Assembly (NCBI GenBank): GCA_003554945.1
Contig: PWHN01000102.1
Coordinates: 1 to 64,000, forward strand
Reading direction: 5' to 3'
DNA from: a bacterium
GTDB taxonomy: Bacteria; T1Sed10-126
DNA: 64,000 bases
The first letter of the stretch is position 1; each line of letters opens with the position of its first letter. Shown here one piece after another: positions 33,508-43,065 of this stretch. The notes below the pieces were generated by a model. That model did not search any database. It was not told the origin of the DNA and was given only the letters and a program-made list of their open reading frames with translations. Position numbers and translations under genes: made by a program.

Positions 33508-34791
33508 ATGTCAAAAAAGTTAACCTTTGTTCTAACTTCAGCCGTAATAATTTTTCTTTTATTTTTTTCTGCCGCAAACCTACAAGCCGAAGACAACGAA
33601 GTTGTTCTCTATTATTTTTGGGGTGACGGTTGCCCGGTCTGCTACGAACAGGAACAATATCTCGATTACTTAGAAGATAAATATCCGAATCTAAAAGTAG
33701 AAAGATTCGAAGTCTGGCGCGACGAAGAAAATCGGGAATTTTTCCAGGAAATGTTGGCGGCGCACGAGATCCCGAGGGACGCCGTCCCCCAGACATTTAT
33801 CGGCGATCAGCACTGGACCGGCTTCCGCCCTCAGATGCTGACGGGGATGGAATACGCCATACAATACTGTCAGGAAGCAGACTGTCCCGACCCGCTGGAA
33901 AAAGTTCCCGGCCATGAAAAAGCTGTCGAGCACCGGCGACCCGACCCGCTTGAGCTCCCTTTTATTGGGGAGATAGAGCTGGACCAGCAACCGCTCTGGC
34001 TGGCGACCACGCTTATTGCTTTCGTTGACGGCTTCAATCCCTGTTCTCTCTGGGTGCTTACCCTTCTGCTGGCGTTAGTTATCCAGACAAAGTCACGTTC
34101 GCGCGTGCTGATTGTAGGGATCACATTTTTAATCATCACAGCCTCCGCCTACGGCGCTTTCATCGCTGGAGTTTACACTGCTTTTGACTATATTGACCAG
34201 CTATTTACAATACAGCTCGTCGTCGCCGCTCTGGCTCTTCTCTTCGGCTTAGTAAACATCAAGGACTATTTTGCTTATAAAAAAGGAATCAGTTTCACTA
34301 TACCACAACGATTTCAGCCAAAAATTTACCGCGGCATTCGCCGACTCTCAAACCCGCGTAAATCAGTCCCCGCTTTGATAGTTACCACAGCGATAATGGC
34401 ATTGGGAATAACTCTGGTTGAACTCCCCTGCACGGCCGGATTTCCTGTCATCTGGAACGGCCTGCTAACGCTTCATGGAACTGGAACGACCGCCTTCCTC
34501 TTCCTGCTGATCCTCTACGTATTCATTTACTTGCTAATAGAACTGATAATTTTCCTTTCCGCCGTCTTCACACTTGACGCAACCCAGATGCAGCAAAAAC
34601 ACGGCGAGGTGCTCAAGCTATTCGGAGGCACGATAATGCTTGCCCTCGCCGGAGTTCTGGTCTATGACCCCCACCTGATGAACGAGCTGGCCTTCACTCT
34701 TTACCTTTTTGCCGGCTCCGTTGCTGTCGCCTTATTCCTCGTCAGCATTCGCAAATTTTTCTTTTCCAAACCCGAAGCTAAAAGCTCGTAG
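33508..34791 (+). CDS. Exported thioredoxin-fold protein fused to a CcdA/DsbD-like membrane domain
   Basis: 427 residues. Signal sequence (about 1-26), then a thioredoxin/glutaredoxin-like domain with the redox pair GDGCPVCYEQ and the cis-Pro region DAVPQTFIGD. About eight transmembrane helices follow from residue ~165. They contain Cys residues in FNPCSLWVL and VELPCTAGFP, positions that suit thiol-disulfide relay as in DsbD/CcdA. It would carry reducing power across the membrane to periplasmic disulfides or cytochrome maturation. GAGGTG lies 7 bases before ATG 33508. The gene for the MATE transporter starts 5 bases later. Confidence 0.8.
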   Translation: MSKKLTFVLTSAVIIFLLFFSAANLQAEDNEVVLYYFWGDGCPVCYEQEQYLDYLEDKYPNLKVERFEVWRDEENREFFQEMLAAHEIPRDAVPQTFIGDQHWTGFRPQMLTGMEYAIQYCQEADCPDPLEKVPGHEKAVEHRRPDPLELPFIGEIELDQQPLWLATTLIAFVDGFNPCSLWVLTLLLALVIQTKSRSRVLIVGITFLIITASAYGAFIAGVYTAFDYIDQLFTIQLVVAALALLFGLVNIKDYFAYKKGISFTIPQRFQPKIYRGIRRLSNPRKSVPALIVTTAIMALGITLVELPCTAGFPVIWNGLLTLHGTGTTAFLFLLILYVFIYLLIELIIFLSAVFTLDATQMQQKHGEVLKLFGGTIMLALAGVLVYDPHLMNELAFTLYLFAGSVAVALFLVSIRKFFFSKPEAKSS

Positions 34792-34796
34792 TTTTC

Positions 34797-36110
34797 ATGC
34801 TAAAGCTCTGGAAGCTGGCCTGGCCGGTGATGATTCTCGGCGGCACGCGGGTGGCCATGCGGACCGCCGATATAATAATTGTTGGGTTTCTTGGCTCCTG
34901 GGCGGCCGCTTCGGTGGGATTGGGAGACGTCTGGCTGCGAGTTATACTTTTTTTTGGTATTGGTCTGGGAGCGGGCACAGTGGCGCGGGTCTCACAGGGG
35001 CTGGGAGCCGGCCGTAACAAGCAGGCCGACGCCGCCATGACCCAAGCAATACTTATCGTCTTCATCTTCGGTCTGCTAACCACGGCTATATTCTGGTTTT
35101 TCAGCCATCACCTGATAATCCTGCTGGGCGGAGACGACGTCCTGGTTAAACATGCCGGTGGTTACCTGCAAATAGTCGGGCTCTCTGCCATCCCCCGGCT
35201 TATCTACCTGGTCTGTTTCCGGGGCATGACCGGCTCACAGGACTCAATCACCCCCGCCATCATTGGCTCAATTACGACGCTCATAAACATCTTTGCCACC
35301 CTCGTGCTTGTCTTTGGACTCTTTGGTCTGCCGGCTTTAGACGTCGCGGGCGCCGCCTGGGGAACTTTTATTGGCAACACACTGGCCGGGCTCTCCTGCT
35401 TCTGGCTGCTCGCCTTCTCCAATTACCGACTCAACTTTAATTTCAGTGACTTGAAAAAAGTGAATGAAAGTTTAAAAATTATCCGCATCGGAATCCCCAG
35501 GGTATTAAACGGCAGCGTCGATGCAATCGGCAACCTGCCCCTGAACGCTATTCTGCTCTGGTTTGGCACCGAAGCTGTTGCCGCCTATCAGATTGCTTTT
35601 CGGGTCCAGATGCTTGCCATGATGCCTAACTGGGGCATTGCAGAAGCCGCCGGAGCTTACAGCGGCTACCACCTGGGAGGAGATGACCCCCACCAGGCCG
35701 CCGCCCAGGGTTGGGAGGCGGTTAAGTTGTCGCTGCTGGTCTCGGGGCCGGTAGCACTGGGCCTGGTGCTGCTCCGCCATCCAATTGCTTTCTTATTTAT
35801 TCGAGAACAGCCCACTCTCCAGATAGCTTCCGAGTTCATAACCGTGGGCGGACTGGTTATTCTCTGTTTCTGTATCTACCATTCGCTCGAAGGAGCTCTC
35901 GAGGGAGCAGGCCACACCGCCGTGCCAATGCTCTCGGCGGTCGCCGGAAAGGGGACACTACTGATTCTGGCCGCTTTGCTGGGTGGTTGGATGGGGATGG
36001 GGCTGCGGGCAATATATGCCGCTTTTCTGATCGGTTACCTCCTCCGTTTACTACTCGTCTGGGCCTGGTATGAATATTACCGCTGGGGCGAGCACCCGGC
36101 CCTATCTTAA
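34797..36110 (+). CDS. MATE family efflux transporter
   Basis: 437 residues, about 12 hydrophobic helices. MATE marks: WPVMILGGTRVAMRTADIIIVG at the start (split over the first helix), LGAGTVARVSQGLGAG, and the internal repeat with PRVLNGSVDAIGNLPL in the second half. It exports cationic drugs or metabolites in exchange for Na+ or H+; the substrate is unknown. A halophile would likely use Na+. It lies 5 bases after the thioredoxin/DsbD-like gene. Confidence 0.92.
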   Translation: MLKLWKLAWPVMILGGTRVAMRTADIIIVGFLGSWAAASVGLGDVWLRVILFFGIGLGAGTVARVSQGLGAGRNKQADAAMTQAILIVFIFGLLTTAIFWFFSHHLIILLGGDDVLVKHAGGYLQIVGLSAIPRLIYLVCFRGMTGSQDSITPAIIGSITTLINIFATLVLVFGLFGLPALDVAGAAWGTFIGNTLAGLSCFWLLAFSNYRLNFNFSDLKKVNESLKIIRIGIPRVLNGSVDAIGNLPLNAILLWFGTEAVAAYQIAFRVQMLAMMPNWGIAEAAGAYSGYHLGGDDPHQAAAQGWEAVKLSLLVSGPVALGLVLLRHPIAFLFIREQPTLQIASEFITVGGLVILCFCIYHSLEGALEGAGHTAVPMLSAVAGKGTLLILAALLGGWMGMGLRAIYAAFLIGYLLRLLLVWAWYEYYRWGEHPALS

Positions 36111-36204
36111 TCGACTATTACCGCATATTTTTGATAAAATAGTTAACCGTTCGATAAACTACGACAGCAGGTCAAATTTAAAATTGCGACTGGAGTGAAA
36201 ACAA

Positions 36205-36849
36205 TTGTTTATAACCTTTGAGGGCCCCGAAGGATCGGGAAAAACCACACACGCAAACTTATTAAAAGAATATTTACAAAATAATGGTTACGAGGTCGAT
36301 CTTACACGGGAACCGGGAGGAACCCCGCTAAGTGAAAATATTCGTGAAATACTACTTGACCCCTCTCACAACATCATGAACGAGCGCACGGAATTACTTC
36401 TATACGAAGCCGCCCGGGCACAACATATTGCCGAACGAATTAAACCGGCTCTTGAGACGAATAAAGTCGTAATTTGTGACCGTTTTGCTGACGCCTCAGT
36501 AGTCTACCAGGGAATAGCCCGCGGCCTGGGGGAGGATAAGGTCCACTGGCTGAATGAATTTGCCACCGAAGGACTTATGCCCGATTTGACCTTCATAATG
36601 GACATAGCAATTAAAGACGGCCTGGAGAAGGCTCGAAACAGCTCCCGTGCTAAATGGAATGAAGATACCGGAGATCGAATTGAGCAGGAGAACCTGGAGT
36701 TTCATCGGACCGTAAGAGAAGGTTACCGGAAACTGGCCAAGAAACATAAGAACCGCTGTCACCTGCTGGACCTGAGCAACTCGATTGATGATGTGCAGGA
36801 AAAAATAGAACAAATAACTGTGGAGGCACTGGAAAAGTTTGGAAATTAA
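36205..36849 (+). CDS. tmk: Thymidylate kinase
   Basis: 214 residues. Phosphorylates dTMP to dTDP. P-loop GPEGSGKTT (7-15), DR(F) motif in VICDRFADASVVYQG, LTREPGGTPL, and a lid segment with RNSSRAKWNEDTGDRIE. TTG start after GGAGTG. First gene of the tmk-yaaR-holB-metG-tatD series, the order known from Bacillus, but here it runs toward oriC. Confidence 0.97.
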   Translation: MFITFEGPEGSGKTTHANLLKEYLQNNGYEVDLTREPGGTPLSENIREILLDPSHNIMNERTELLLYEAARAQHIAERIKPALETNKVVICDRFADASVVYQGIARGLGEDKVHWLNEFATEGLMPDLTFIMDIAIKDGLEKARNSSRAKWNEDTGDRIEQENLEFHRTVREGYRKLAKKHKNRCHLLDLSNSIDDVQEKIEQITVEALEKFGN

Positions 36850-37354
36850 AAAGACCGTTGACAAGCAGCTCAAAGACTCATTAAGTGGTTTTAAAACAAC
36901 GGAAGGCGGAGAAACCGGTGCCACCGCTGCGCCAGGCGAAGAGGCCGAGGACTTTAAAAAAACAATTAAGAAACGTGAGTTTGAGCTCCTTGACATGGAG
37001 GTTCAGGATCTGGTTGAGGAGGTCACAACTCGAGGTGAGCGGTTAAAAGAAAACCAGACGCCGGAAAACGCTCACCGCTACAAGCAAGCGCTGGCCTCCT
37101 TCATGAAAAAAGCTCTAAAACTTTCTCGCAAGGTCGAAGTAAAACGGGGCAAGCGTTCACTTTCGCTCTCCGACCTGCAGAAAAACGATGAGAAAAAACA
37201 CCGCATAGTTGAAAAGATAGATAAACGCATGGATGAATTAACAAAAGCAGTTGTTAGCCGACAGGAAGAAAATATCGACGTTGCGGGTCATGTTGATCAG
37301 ATCAAAGGACTTGTGATTGACCTGGTAAGCGCAATTAAGGAGCCGGCCCCATGA
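36839..37354 (+). CDS. YaaR family protein (DUF327)
   Basis: 171 residues, helical and charged, with the conserved DUF327 segments HRYKQALASFMKKAL, RKVEVKRGKR and KDEKKHRIVEKIDKRMDEL-like core (here NDEKKHRIVEKIDKRMDEL). Function unknown; it sits between tmk and holB as in other Bacillota. TTG start overlaps tmk by 11 bases; the Gly-Glu-rich N-terminal linker (about 20-37) is probably disordered. Confidence 0.8.
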   Translation: MEIKKTVDKQLKDSLSGFKTTEGGETGATAAPGEEAEDFKKTIKKREFELLDMEVQDLVEEVTTRGERLKENQTPENAHRYKQALASFMKKALKLSRKVEVKRGKRSLSLSDLQKNDEKKHRIVEKIDKRMDELTKAVVSRQEENIDVAGHVDQIKGLVIDLVSAIKEPAP

Positions 37355-38202
37355 AACTACCAGTGACCCTGCAAAACGCTTATGAGAAGAATAGGCTGGC
37401 TCACGCATACCTTTTTTACGGCCTGCCGCCGGGTAAATATCATAATTATGTTAAACATTTTTTTCAGTTGCTTGCCTGTGATTCCGAGCAGTCCCCATGT
37501 GGCGACTGCCTGGAATGCAAACAGATAGAGCAGCTCATTCACCCGGATCTACTGGTGTTGAACGAACAAAACGAAAAGATAACTGTGAAAAAAGTAAGGG
37601 AAAAAATCATTACGAGAGCGGAGCTAACTCCGGCACGAGGCGCGCGCATCTACTTCTGGATCAACGACATCAGCCGCCTTACTGATTCCGCTTCCAACGC
37701 CCTGCTGAAGGTGCTTGAAGAACCGCCCGGCGAGGCGATATTCTTACTCACAGCACGCTCGCGCTGGCAGTGTCTGCCAACTATTCGTTCTCGCTGCCAG
37801 TGGATTCGTTTCACCACCAGTAGACAGCGACCAAACTCACCCCTGGAAGCACTGCAAAACTTCTGGAACGAGACAACGCCCGACGACGAGGAAGTTGCCG
37901 GCTGGAAACAGCTACTGACGGGGGAAACAACTTCTGATAAAATAAGCTGGAGTCGAAAAAAAGCGCGAAATTTTTTGAGTTTTTTACTCGCCTGTGTACA
38001 CCTGGGATACACCGAACCTGAACTGGAGGACAGCTATAAAAATATTATTGAACAGCGTAATTTAACTTACCGACTGGTTCCCGCCATCCTTGAGCGACTC
38101 GCTGAACTTGAACAGGGCGGACAACCGCTGTTGATAGTAAATTCAATACTGGAAGAAATCTATTATCCCGAGGAGAATCAACAATGGCTAAACGTTATCT
38201 AA
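37351..38202 (+). CDS. holB: DNA polymerase III subunit delta'
   Basis: 283 residues. Clamp-loader fold: NRLAHAYLFYGLPPGKYH (Walker A lost, normal for delta'), zinc module CGDCLECKQI, VREKIITRAELTPARGARIYFWI, and the sensor region SNALLKVLEEPP...RSRCQWIRF. Overlaps yaaR by 4 bases and metG by 19. In Bacillus, ricT (yaaT) separates holB from metG; it is missing here. Confidence 0.93.
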   Translation: MKLPVTLQNAYEKNRLAHAYLFYGLPPGKYHNYVKHFFQLLACDSEQSPCGDCLECKQIEQLIHPDLLVLNEQNEKITVKKVREKIITRAELTPARGARIYFWINDISRLTDSASNALLKVLEEPPGEAIFLLTARSRWQCLPTIRSRCQWIRFTTSRQRPNSPLEALQNFWNETTPDDEEVAGWKQLLTGETTSDKISWSRKKARNFLSFLLACVHLGYTEPELEDSYKNIIEQRNLTYRLVPAILERLAELEQGGQPLLIVNSILEEIYYPEENQQWLNVI

Positions 38203-39692
38203 CTACTCCGATTTATTATGTGAACGCCGAGCCACATATCGGCCACGCTTATACAAATATTGCCACCGACAGTCTAGCTCGATTTTACCGAACGATGGGC
38301 GACGATGTCTATTTTTTGACCGGTACTGACGAGCACGGCGAAAAAGTTGGTAGAACAGCTAACGAAGAAGGAAAAGAGCCACAAGAATTTGTAGACGAGG
38401 TAGTTAAAACTTTTCGCCGGCTATGGCAGGACCTAAAACTTTCACACGACGGTTTCATTCGCACCACCGATCAGCGGCACGTTGAAGCAGTCCAGCACGT
38501 ATTCCAGCAACTCTACGATCAGGGAGACATTTACCTCGACACCTACGAGGGTCCTTACTGCGTCCACTGCGAAACCTACTGGTCTGAAAATAAGTTAGAC
38601 GACCAGGGAAACTGTCCGGAATGTAACCGCGCCGTCGAGTATATTAGTGAAGATAGCTATTTCTTCCGACTGACAAAATATATTCCTGAACTGCGCAAAC
38701 ACCTCGAGGCCAATCCAAAATTTGTCAGTCCAGAAAGCCGCTACAATGAAGTCGTCAATTTGTTGAACGAAGGGGTTCAGGACCTCAGTGTCAGCCGAAC
38801 AAAGTTCGACTGGGGAATTCCAGTTCCATTTGACGAAGATCACGTTGTTTACGTCTGGTTTGACGCCCTGCTCAACTACTTGAGCGGTATCGGTTATCCG
38901 AACAAAAAATTTGAAGATTGGTGGCCGCCAAAAGTTCAATTTATCGGCAAAGATATTCTTAGATTTCACGCTGTCATCTGGCCCTGTATGCTGATGGCTC
39001 TCGACGTTGCTCTCCCCGAAAGGGTGCAGGCCCACGGCTGGTGGACTTTAGAGGGGGACAAAATTTCCAAGTCAAAAGGTAACGTGGTTGACCCGCGAGA
39101 GCTGGCCCACCAGTTTGGGCGGGACGCCCTGCGTTATTTTCTGCTGCGTCGTATCCCGTTTGGTGAAGACGGGGTAATGTCCGACGAAGGATTGGTTGAA
39201 CTAATTAATGGTGAACTGGCCAACAACCTCGGCAATCTGGTCAACCGCTCGCTGTCCATGGTAGAAAAATTTGCTGACGGAATCGTCCCGAAACCGGAAG
39301 AATTAGAAACTGATCTCGAAAGTCCGGCTGATTTTGCCGCACAGCACCGCCAGAACTTCATTGAACTTATGGAAGACTTAAAATTCGACCGGGCCCTCAA
39401 GGAATTAATGCTTTTTACCTCAAAGACCAACCGCTGGCTCCAGGAAGAGGCCCCCTGGAAACTTGACCGGGAGGAGAACCGGGAAAGAATCAACGCCATC
39501 CTCTATCAACTCTGCGAAGCACTTAATGAAATCTCCTACCTGGCTGAACCGGTTATGCCCGAAACTGCCGCTGAAATTAAAAAAAGACTTGAAGTTAGCG
39601 AGCAGGGCAACCTGGAAACACGACGCTGGGGAGAACTAAAAGGTGGCGAAAAAGTCACAATTGGCGATCCCCTGTTTCCACGGATTGACTGA
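38184..39692 (+). CDS. metG: Methionyl-tRNA synthetase (short form)
   Basis: 502 residues. HIGH motif at 18-21 (AEPHIGHAYTN), zinc cysteines CVHCETYW..CPEC, KISKSKGNVVDP as the KMSKS loop, and an anticodon-binding helical domain with NRWLQEEAPWKL. It lacks the C-terminal EMAP/Trbp111-like tRNA-binding domain present in the ~650-residue form of Bacillus, so it may be monomeric. ATG within the holB 3' end. Confidence 0.97.
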   Translation: MAKRYLTTPIYYVNAEPHIGHAYTNIATDSLARFYRTMGDDVYFLTGTDEHGEKVGRTANEEGKEPQEFVDEVVKTFRRLWQDLKLSHDGFIRTTDQRHVEAVQHVFQQLYDQGDIYLDTYEGPYCVHCETYWSENKLDDQGNCPECNRAVEYISEDSYFFRLTKYIPELRKHLEANPKFVSPESRYNEVVNLLNEGVQDLSVSRTKFDWGIPVPFDEDHVVYVWFDALLNYLSGIGYPNKKFEDWWPPKVQFIGKDILRFHAVIWPCMLMALDVALPERVQAHGWWTLEGDKISKSKGNVVDPRELAHQFGRDALRYFLLRRIPFGEDGVMSDEGLVELINGELANNLGNLVNRSLSMVEKFADGIVPKPEELETDLESPADFAAQHRQNFIELMEDLKFDRALKELMLFTSKTNRWLQEEAPWKLDREENRERINAILYQLCEALNEISYLAEPVMPETAAEIKKRLEVSEQGNLETRRWGELKGGEKVTIGDPLFPRID

Positions 39693-39694
39693 AC

Positions 39695-40477
39695 GTGATT
39701 GATAGCCACGCCCACCTTTTTGAACAGTATTATGGCAACGATTTAACGACTCTTCTCCAACAACTGCAGGAGACTATGGAGGCTGTATTAGTAGTTGGAG
39801 TTGACCGTAAAACCAGCGAGGAAGCTCTACAGATAGCGGAAAAATTTGACTACGTTTATGCCGCCGCAGGTATACATCCCCACAAAGCTCGCCCGCTAAA
39901 TAAAAAAGAGTTAGCCTGGTTTGAACAGATAGGCAAGGAAGAAAAAGTAGTTGCTCTTGGGGAAACAGGTCTTGATTACTTCTACGAAAATAGCCCTAAA
40001 GCAGAACAGAAGAAACTTTGTCGCCAGTTTCTTGAGCTTACCGGAGAAATAAATCTACCTTTAATCCTTCACGTTCGACCCGCCGCTGGAAAAAACGACG
40101 CCTTCAACGATATCTTTAAAATTATTGAGACCACCGGTAGAAAAGAATTTGACGGAGTTTTTCACTGTTTTTCCGGGAATTCAGAAAACGCGCACAAAGC
40201 AATTAAGTTCGGGTTTTACTGTTCATTCGCCGGCAATTTAACATTTGCTAACGACCCTGAATTGGAAAAAGCGGCGCGACAGATACCAGCTAAAAGACTC
40301 CTTGCTGAAACAGATTCTCCCTACCTGGCACCACAGCCAAAACGGGGCAGACAAAATCGTCCTGACTTTGTCAAACATACGGTCAAAAAGCTGGCAGAAT
40401 TAAAAAATTTACCCTTCGATAAGCTTAGCAATAGATTGAAAGATAATTTTTTCTCACTCTTTTGCGGTAAAAATTAG
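39695..40477 (+). CDS. tatD: TatD family metal-dependent DNase
   Basis: 260 residues. TIM-barrel amidohydrolase-like nuclease: IDSHAHL metal site, AAGIHPHKAR, ALGETGLDYFYEN, LPLILHVRPA, GVFHCFSGN and LLAETDSPYLAP are all present. Proposed 3'-5' DNase in repair or turnover. GTG start 2 bases after metG, the metG-tatD pair seen in Bacillus. Next to it is the origin region, with no rnmV or ksgA following. Confidence 0.93.
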   Translation: MIDSHAHLFEQYYGNDLTTLLQQLQETMEAVLVVGVDRKTSEEALQIAEKFDYVYAAAGIHPHKARPLNKKELAWFEQIGKEEKVVALGETGLDYFYENSPKAEQKKLCRQFLELTGEINLPLILHVRPAAGKNDAFNDIFKIIETTGRKEFDGVFHCFSGNSENAHKAIKFGFYCSFAGNLTFANDPELEKAARQIPAKRLLAETDSPYLAPQPKRGRQNRPDFVKHTVKKLAELKNLPFDKLSNRLKDNFFSLFCGKN

Positions 40478-40479
40478 CG

Positions 40480-40552
40480 TAACTACTCAACTTATCTTTC
40501 CCCCTCACCCTATCCTTCTCCCTCCAGGGGAGAGGGAATAGATGAGTAGTTA
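40480..40552. repeat. TAACTACTCA-bounded palindromic repeat
   Basis: TAACTACTCA (40480-40489) and TGAGTAGTTA (40543-40552) are perfect inverted ends. Inside is a CTCCCTCCAGGGGAGAGGG core. Read on the minus strand, it matches 53470-53554 over most of its length. Directly follows tatD, so it may double as a terminator. Confidence 0.75.
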
Positions 40553-40983
40553 AAAATCAGCAATACAAGGTATTTTTTGTTTTTACTTTATGTGAACTAT
40601 TTTTTTCATAATGGTAATTCATTTGCAAAATTTAAAATTAGTTCAAAAAATTTTTGCTCCTTGATATCAAGTGGTTTCAGCCTGCTTTTTACCAAAAGTT
40701 AAAATTAGAAAAATAAGGTTCTCCCCCGCTAAAAAATTTATTATTCACCAGCAAATTAATTTAGATTCAATATACTTAGCCCAGCTATGAAAATTATCAT
40801 TCGCACCCCCCCTTCAAAAAATAAATTAATTAGATGCGAGTTCAAATCACAATACGGACCATTCAAACCGGTAGAATTCGGGGGAGATTTTTCTTCTTGA
40901 CCGGCCTTTGATAATCCGATATATTTTTACCGCTTAAGTTGGGAGGTCAGGAAAAACCAATCGCACTATAAATGTTGATTAAT

Positions 40984-40992
40984 TGTGGATAA
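40984..40992 (-). promoter_or_regulatory. DnaA box (perfect)
   Basis: TGTGGATAA, complement of the consensus TTATCCACA. Confidence 0.85.
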
Positions 40993-41217
40993 GTCAGACC
41001 TTTTTCCGAAGCTATTAACACGGTGGGAATTATTCTACACACAAAGTGAATACAAGCACTTTCAGAATACTATCTCAGGGGAATGATTTTCTAAAAATGG
41101 CTAAAATAAGGTCTTTTTGAATGATTTAAGTTATTTTTTCCTGAGATAATGGCTTGAGCTCTTTAAAATTTTTACAGGCTCAATCGGGCGTTCAAGTTAT
41201 ATCTATTAATTTCCGGT

Positions 41218-41226
41218 TGTGGATAA
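41218..41226 (-). promoter_or_regulatory. DnaA box (perfect), close to dnaA
   Basis: TGTGGATAA ending 30 bases before the dnaA start codon; in the likely leader, so it could also serve dnaA autorepression. Confidence 0.85.
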
Positions 41227-41228
41227 CT

Positions 41229-41237
41229 TGTTGATAA
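41229..41237 (-). promoter_or_regulatory. DnaA box (one mismatch)
   Basis: TGTTGATAA, 11 bases downstream of the perfect box in the same orientation, one helical turn apart, which suits cooperative DnaA binding. Confidence 0.65.
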
Positions 41238-41256
41238 CTTTAGTGGAGTGATTAAT

Positions 41257-42675
41257 TTGGCCTTATCGGAAAAAAATAGTTCCTATCGTAAACATAGTCA
41301 AAAAATGGATAAAAGATGGGATAACTTTCAGGAAATTTTTCGTGAGCGTATCGGAGACCGGCAGTTCCAGGTTTTTGGAAGCATGCTTGAATTGGTTGAC
41401 ATCAACGACAACAAAGTTGAAATGAAAACTCCTCAGGATTTTCACCGGGACTGGTTGCTTGAAAAACATCGAGACGCTTTTGAAGAGAGTTTCGAGCTAG
41501 CCTTTGGCCCTGAAAAGGATTATAAAATCAACGTTGATAAATCAACTACAACTGAGGTTGGCAAAACAATTTCTTCCCCGGAAACAACCAGTGCCCCTCA
41601 ATCTACAAATTCTCAAAAGGAAAAAAAAGTTTTTCCTTTTGCTAAGAAAAGACAGTTAAACCCTTCATACACATTTGAAAATTTTGTCGTTGGAAATTCT
41701 AACAACTATGCCTATTCAGCCGCGCAAGCGGTGGCTGAAAATCCTGCTGAAGGTTACAATCCTTTATTTTTACACGGCGACGTCGGCCTGGGCAAGACCC
41801 ATCTGCTCCAGGCTATTGGTCATCGGGTAAGCGATCTCTGGGAACAGGCAGCGGTAAAATATGTATCAGCTGAAAAATTCACCAACGAAATAATTCAGGC
41901 AATTCAGGAGCACAACCGCAAGGAATTTAAATACCGTTACCGTAATATTGATCTGCTTCTGGTCGATGACGTTCAGTTTTTTGCCCAGACAGAACGGGCT
42001 CAGGAGGAGTTTTTTCATACTTTTAACGCACTTTATGAAAGCGGCAAGGGAATAGCCCTCTGTAGTGATCGACCTCCCCAGGAGATTTCTTTACTTGAGG
42101 AGCGCCTGCGGAATCGGTTTGAAATGGGCTTTATTGTCGACATCCAACCCCCTGATTATGAAACGCGAGTTGCTATTCTACGAAATAAAGCCAATCAGGC
42201 GGGCATTGCTCTCTCTGACGAAATAATTCATACAATTGCTGAGAACATAACTAATAACGTGCGTGCCCTGGAAGGCAGCTTAAACCAGCTTACTATCATG
42301 AGCTCCTTTTCAGACGAGGAGATCACTCCAAATATGATTAAGTCCAGGCTGGCCAGTTTTATGCAGGCTGATCAACGACTCCAAACTGAAGTTGTTACCG
42401 TTGACGCCATACAGGAGGCGGTGGCCGAACACTTCAGCGTCTCAATTGCTAATTTAAAATCCAAAAAGCGAACCAAAGCTATTGCTTATCCTCGACAGAT
42501 AGCAATGTTTCTCTGCCGGGAGCTAACTGACAGCTCCTACGCTGATATTGGCGAGGCCTTTGGTGGTCGTGATCACTCGACCGTCATTCACGGTGAGAAC
42601 AAGATTTCCGATGAACTGGAAAACAATAACGTAGAAATAAAATCGCACCTGGAAAAAATCAAATCTCTTCTTTAA
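41257..42675 (+). CDS. dnaA: Chromosomal replication initiator DnaA
   Basis: 472 residues. Domain I (about 15-90), a variable Thr/Ser-rich linker (about 95-125), AAA+ domain with Walker A GDVGLGKTH (about 174-182), Walker B LLLVDDVQFF, sensor and NRFEMG box VII region. The C-terminal DNA-binding domain has GGRDHSTVIHG. TTG 41257 is chosen because GGAG lies 8 bases upstream; GTG 41248 overlaps that ribosome site. Runs away from oriC part 1 and is followed by oriC part 2. Confidence 0.98.
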   Translation: MALSEKNSSYRKHSQKMDKRWDNFQEIFRERIGDRQFQVFGSMLELVDINDNKVEMKTPQDFHRDWLLEKHRDAFEESFELAFGPEKDYKINVDKSTTTEVGKTISSPETTSAPQSTNSQKEKKVFPFAKKRQLNPSYTFENFVVGNSNNYAYSAAQAVAENPAEGYNPLFLHGDVGLGKTHLLQAIGHRVSDLWEQAAVKYVSAEKFTNEIIQAIQEHNRKEFKYRYRNIDLLLVDDVQFFAQTERAQEEFFHTFNALYESGKGIALCSDRPPQEISLLEERLRNRFEMGFIVDIQPPDYETRVAILRNKANQAGIALSDEIIHTIAENITNNVRALEGSLNQLTIMSSFSDEEITPNMIKSRLASFMQADQRLQTEVVTVDAIQEAVAEHFSVSIANLKSKKRTKAIAYPRQIAMFLCRELTDSSYADIGEAFGGRDHSTVIHGENKISDELENNNVEIKSHLEKIKSLL

Positions 42676-42925
42676 TTCTGCTCTTTATTTCTAATCCTCC
42701 CTCTAACAACTATTTTTTGCTCTAACAGGTTGCATTCCACTTGCGCAATGTAATTATAAAATCTACAATTTAACGGCTGGGTAAAATTTTTTTAGACAGT
42801 CGTAAATTATTTCTGAACTATCGATGTCAAAAGACTTTTCAGCAGGCCAAAAATCCAGGTTTTTGGCTATAAATTTATACATTTTTTGACTGTTTAAAAT
42901 ATGTGCAAAACTGCTGTTAACAGAT

Positions 42926-42934
42926 TGGGGATAA
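42926..42934 (-). promoter_or_regulatory. DnaA box (one mismatch)
   Basis: TGGGGATAA, one difference from TGTGGATAA, in the dnaA-dnaN spacer. Confidence 0.6.
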
Positions 42935-43054
42935 CCGTGGACAAGTTGCTATTTTGGTAACTTTCCCACAATTGGTCGTTTTTATCCCCGGTAATGTTAA
43001 TACTTTACTAACAGAAATTATTCGCAAATTACGCTACTTAGGACATTTATCAAC

Positions 43055-43063
43055 TAATCCACA
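43055..43063 (+). promoter_or_regulatory. DnaA box (one mismatch) next to DnaA-trios
   Basis: TAATCCACA, one difference from TTATCCACA, followed by GG and then the trinucleotide tract, the arrangement expected for the box that loads DnaA onto single strands. Confidence 0.75.
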
Positions 43064-43065
43064 GG

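Larger units (their letters stand above)
40478..41256. other. oriC, part 1 (upstream of dnaA)
   Basis: 779 AT-rich bases without a gene. Two perfect DnaA boxes (40984, 41218) and one single-mismatch box (41229) are present, the last two within 40 bases of the dnaA start. The start of the region holds a palindromic repeat (40480-40552). With 42676-43126 it makes a bipartite origin as in Bacillus subtilis. Confidence 0.85.

Noticed and set aside
33350-33796. 148-codon minus-strand frame over the 33385 repeat
   Set aside because: Covers a noncoding repeat and the antisense of the thioredoxin/DsbD-like gene; low-complexity, no start signal.
42741-42769. dnaN promoter TTGCGC-17-TACAAT
   Set aside because: The -35 match is only three of six and many AT-rich alternatives exist in this origin region.
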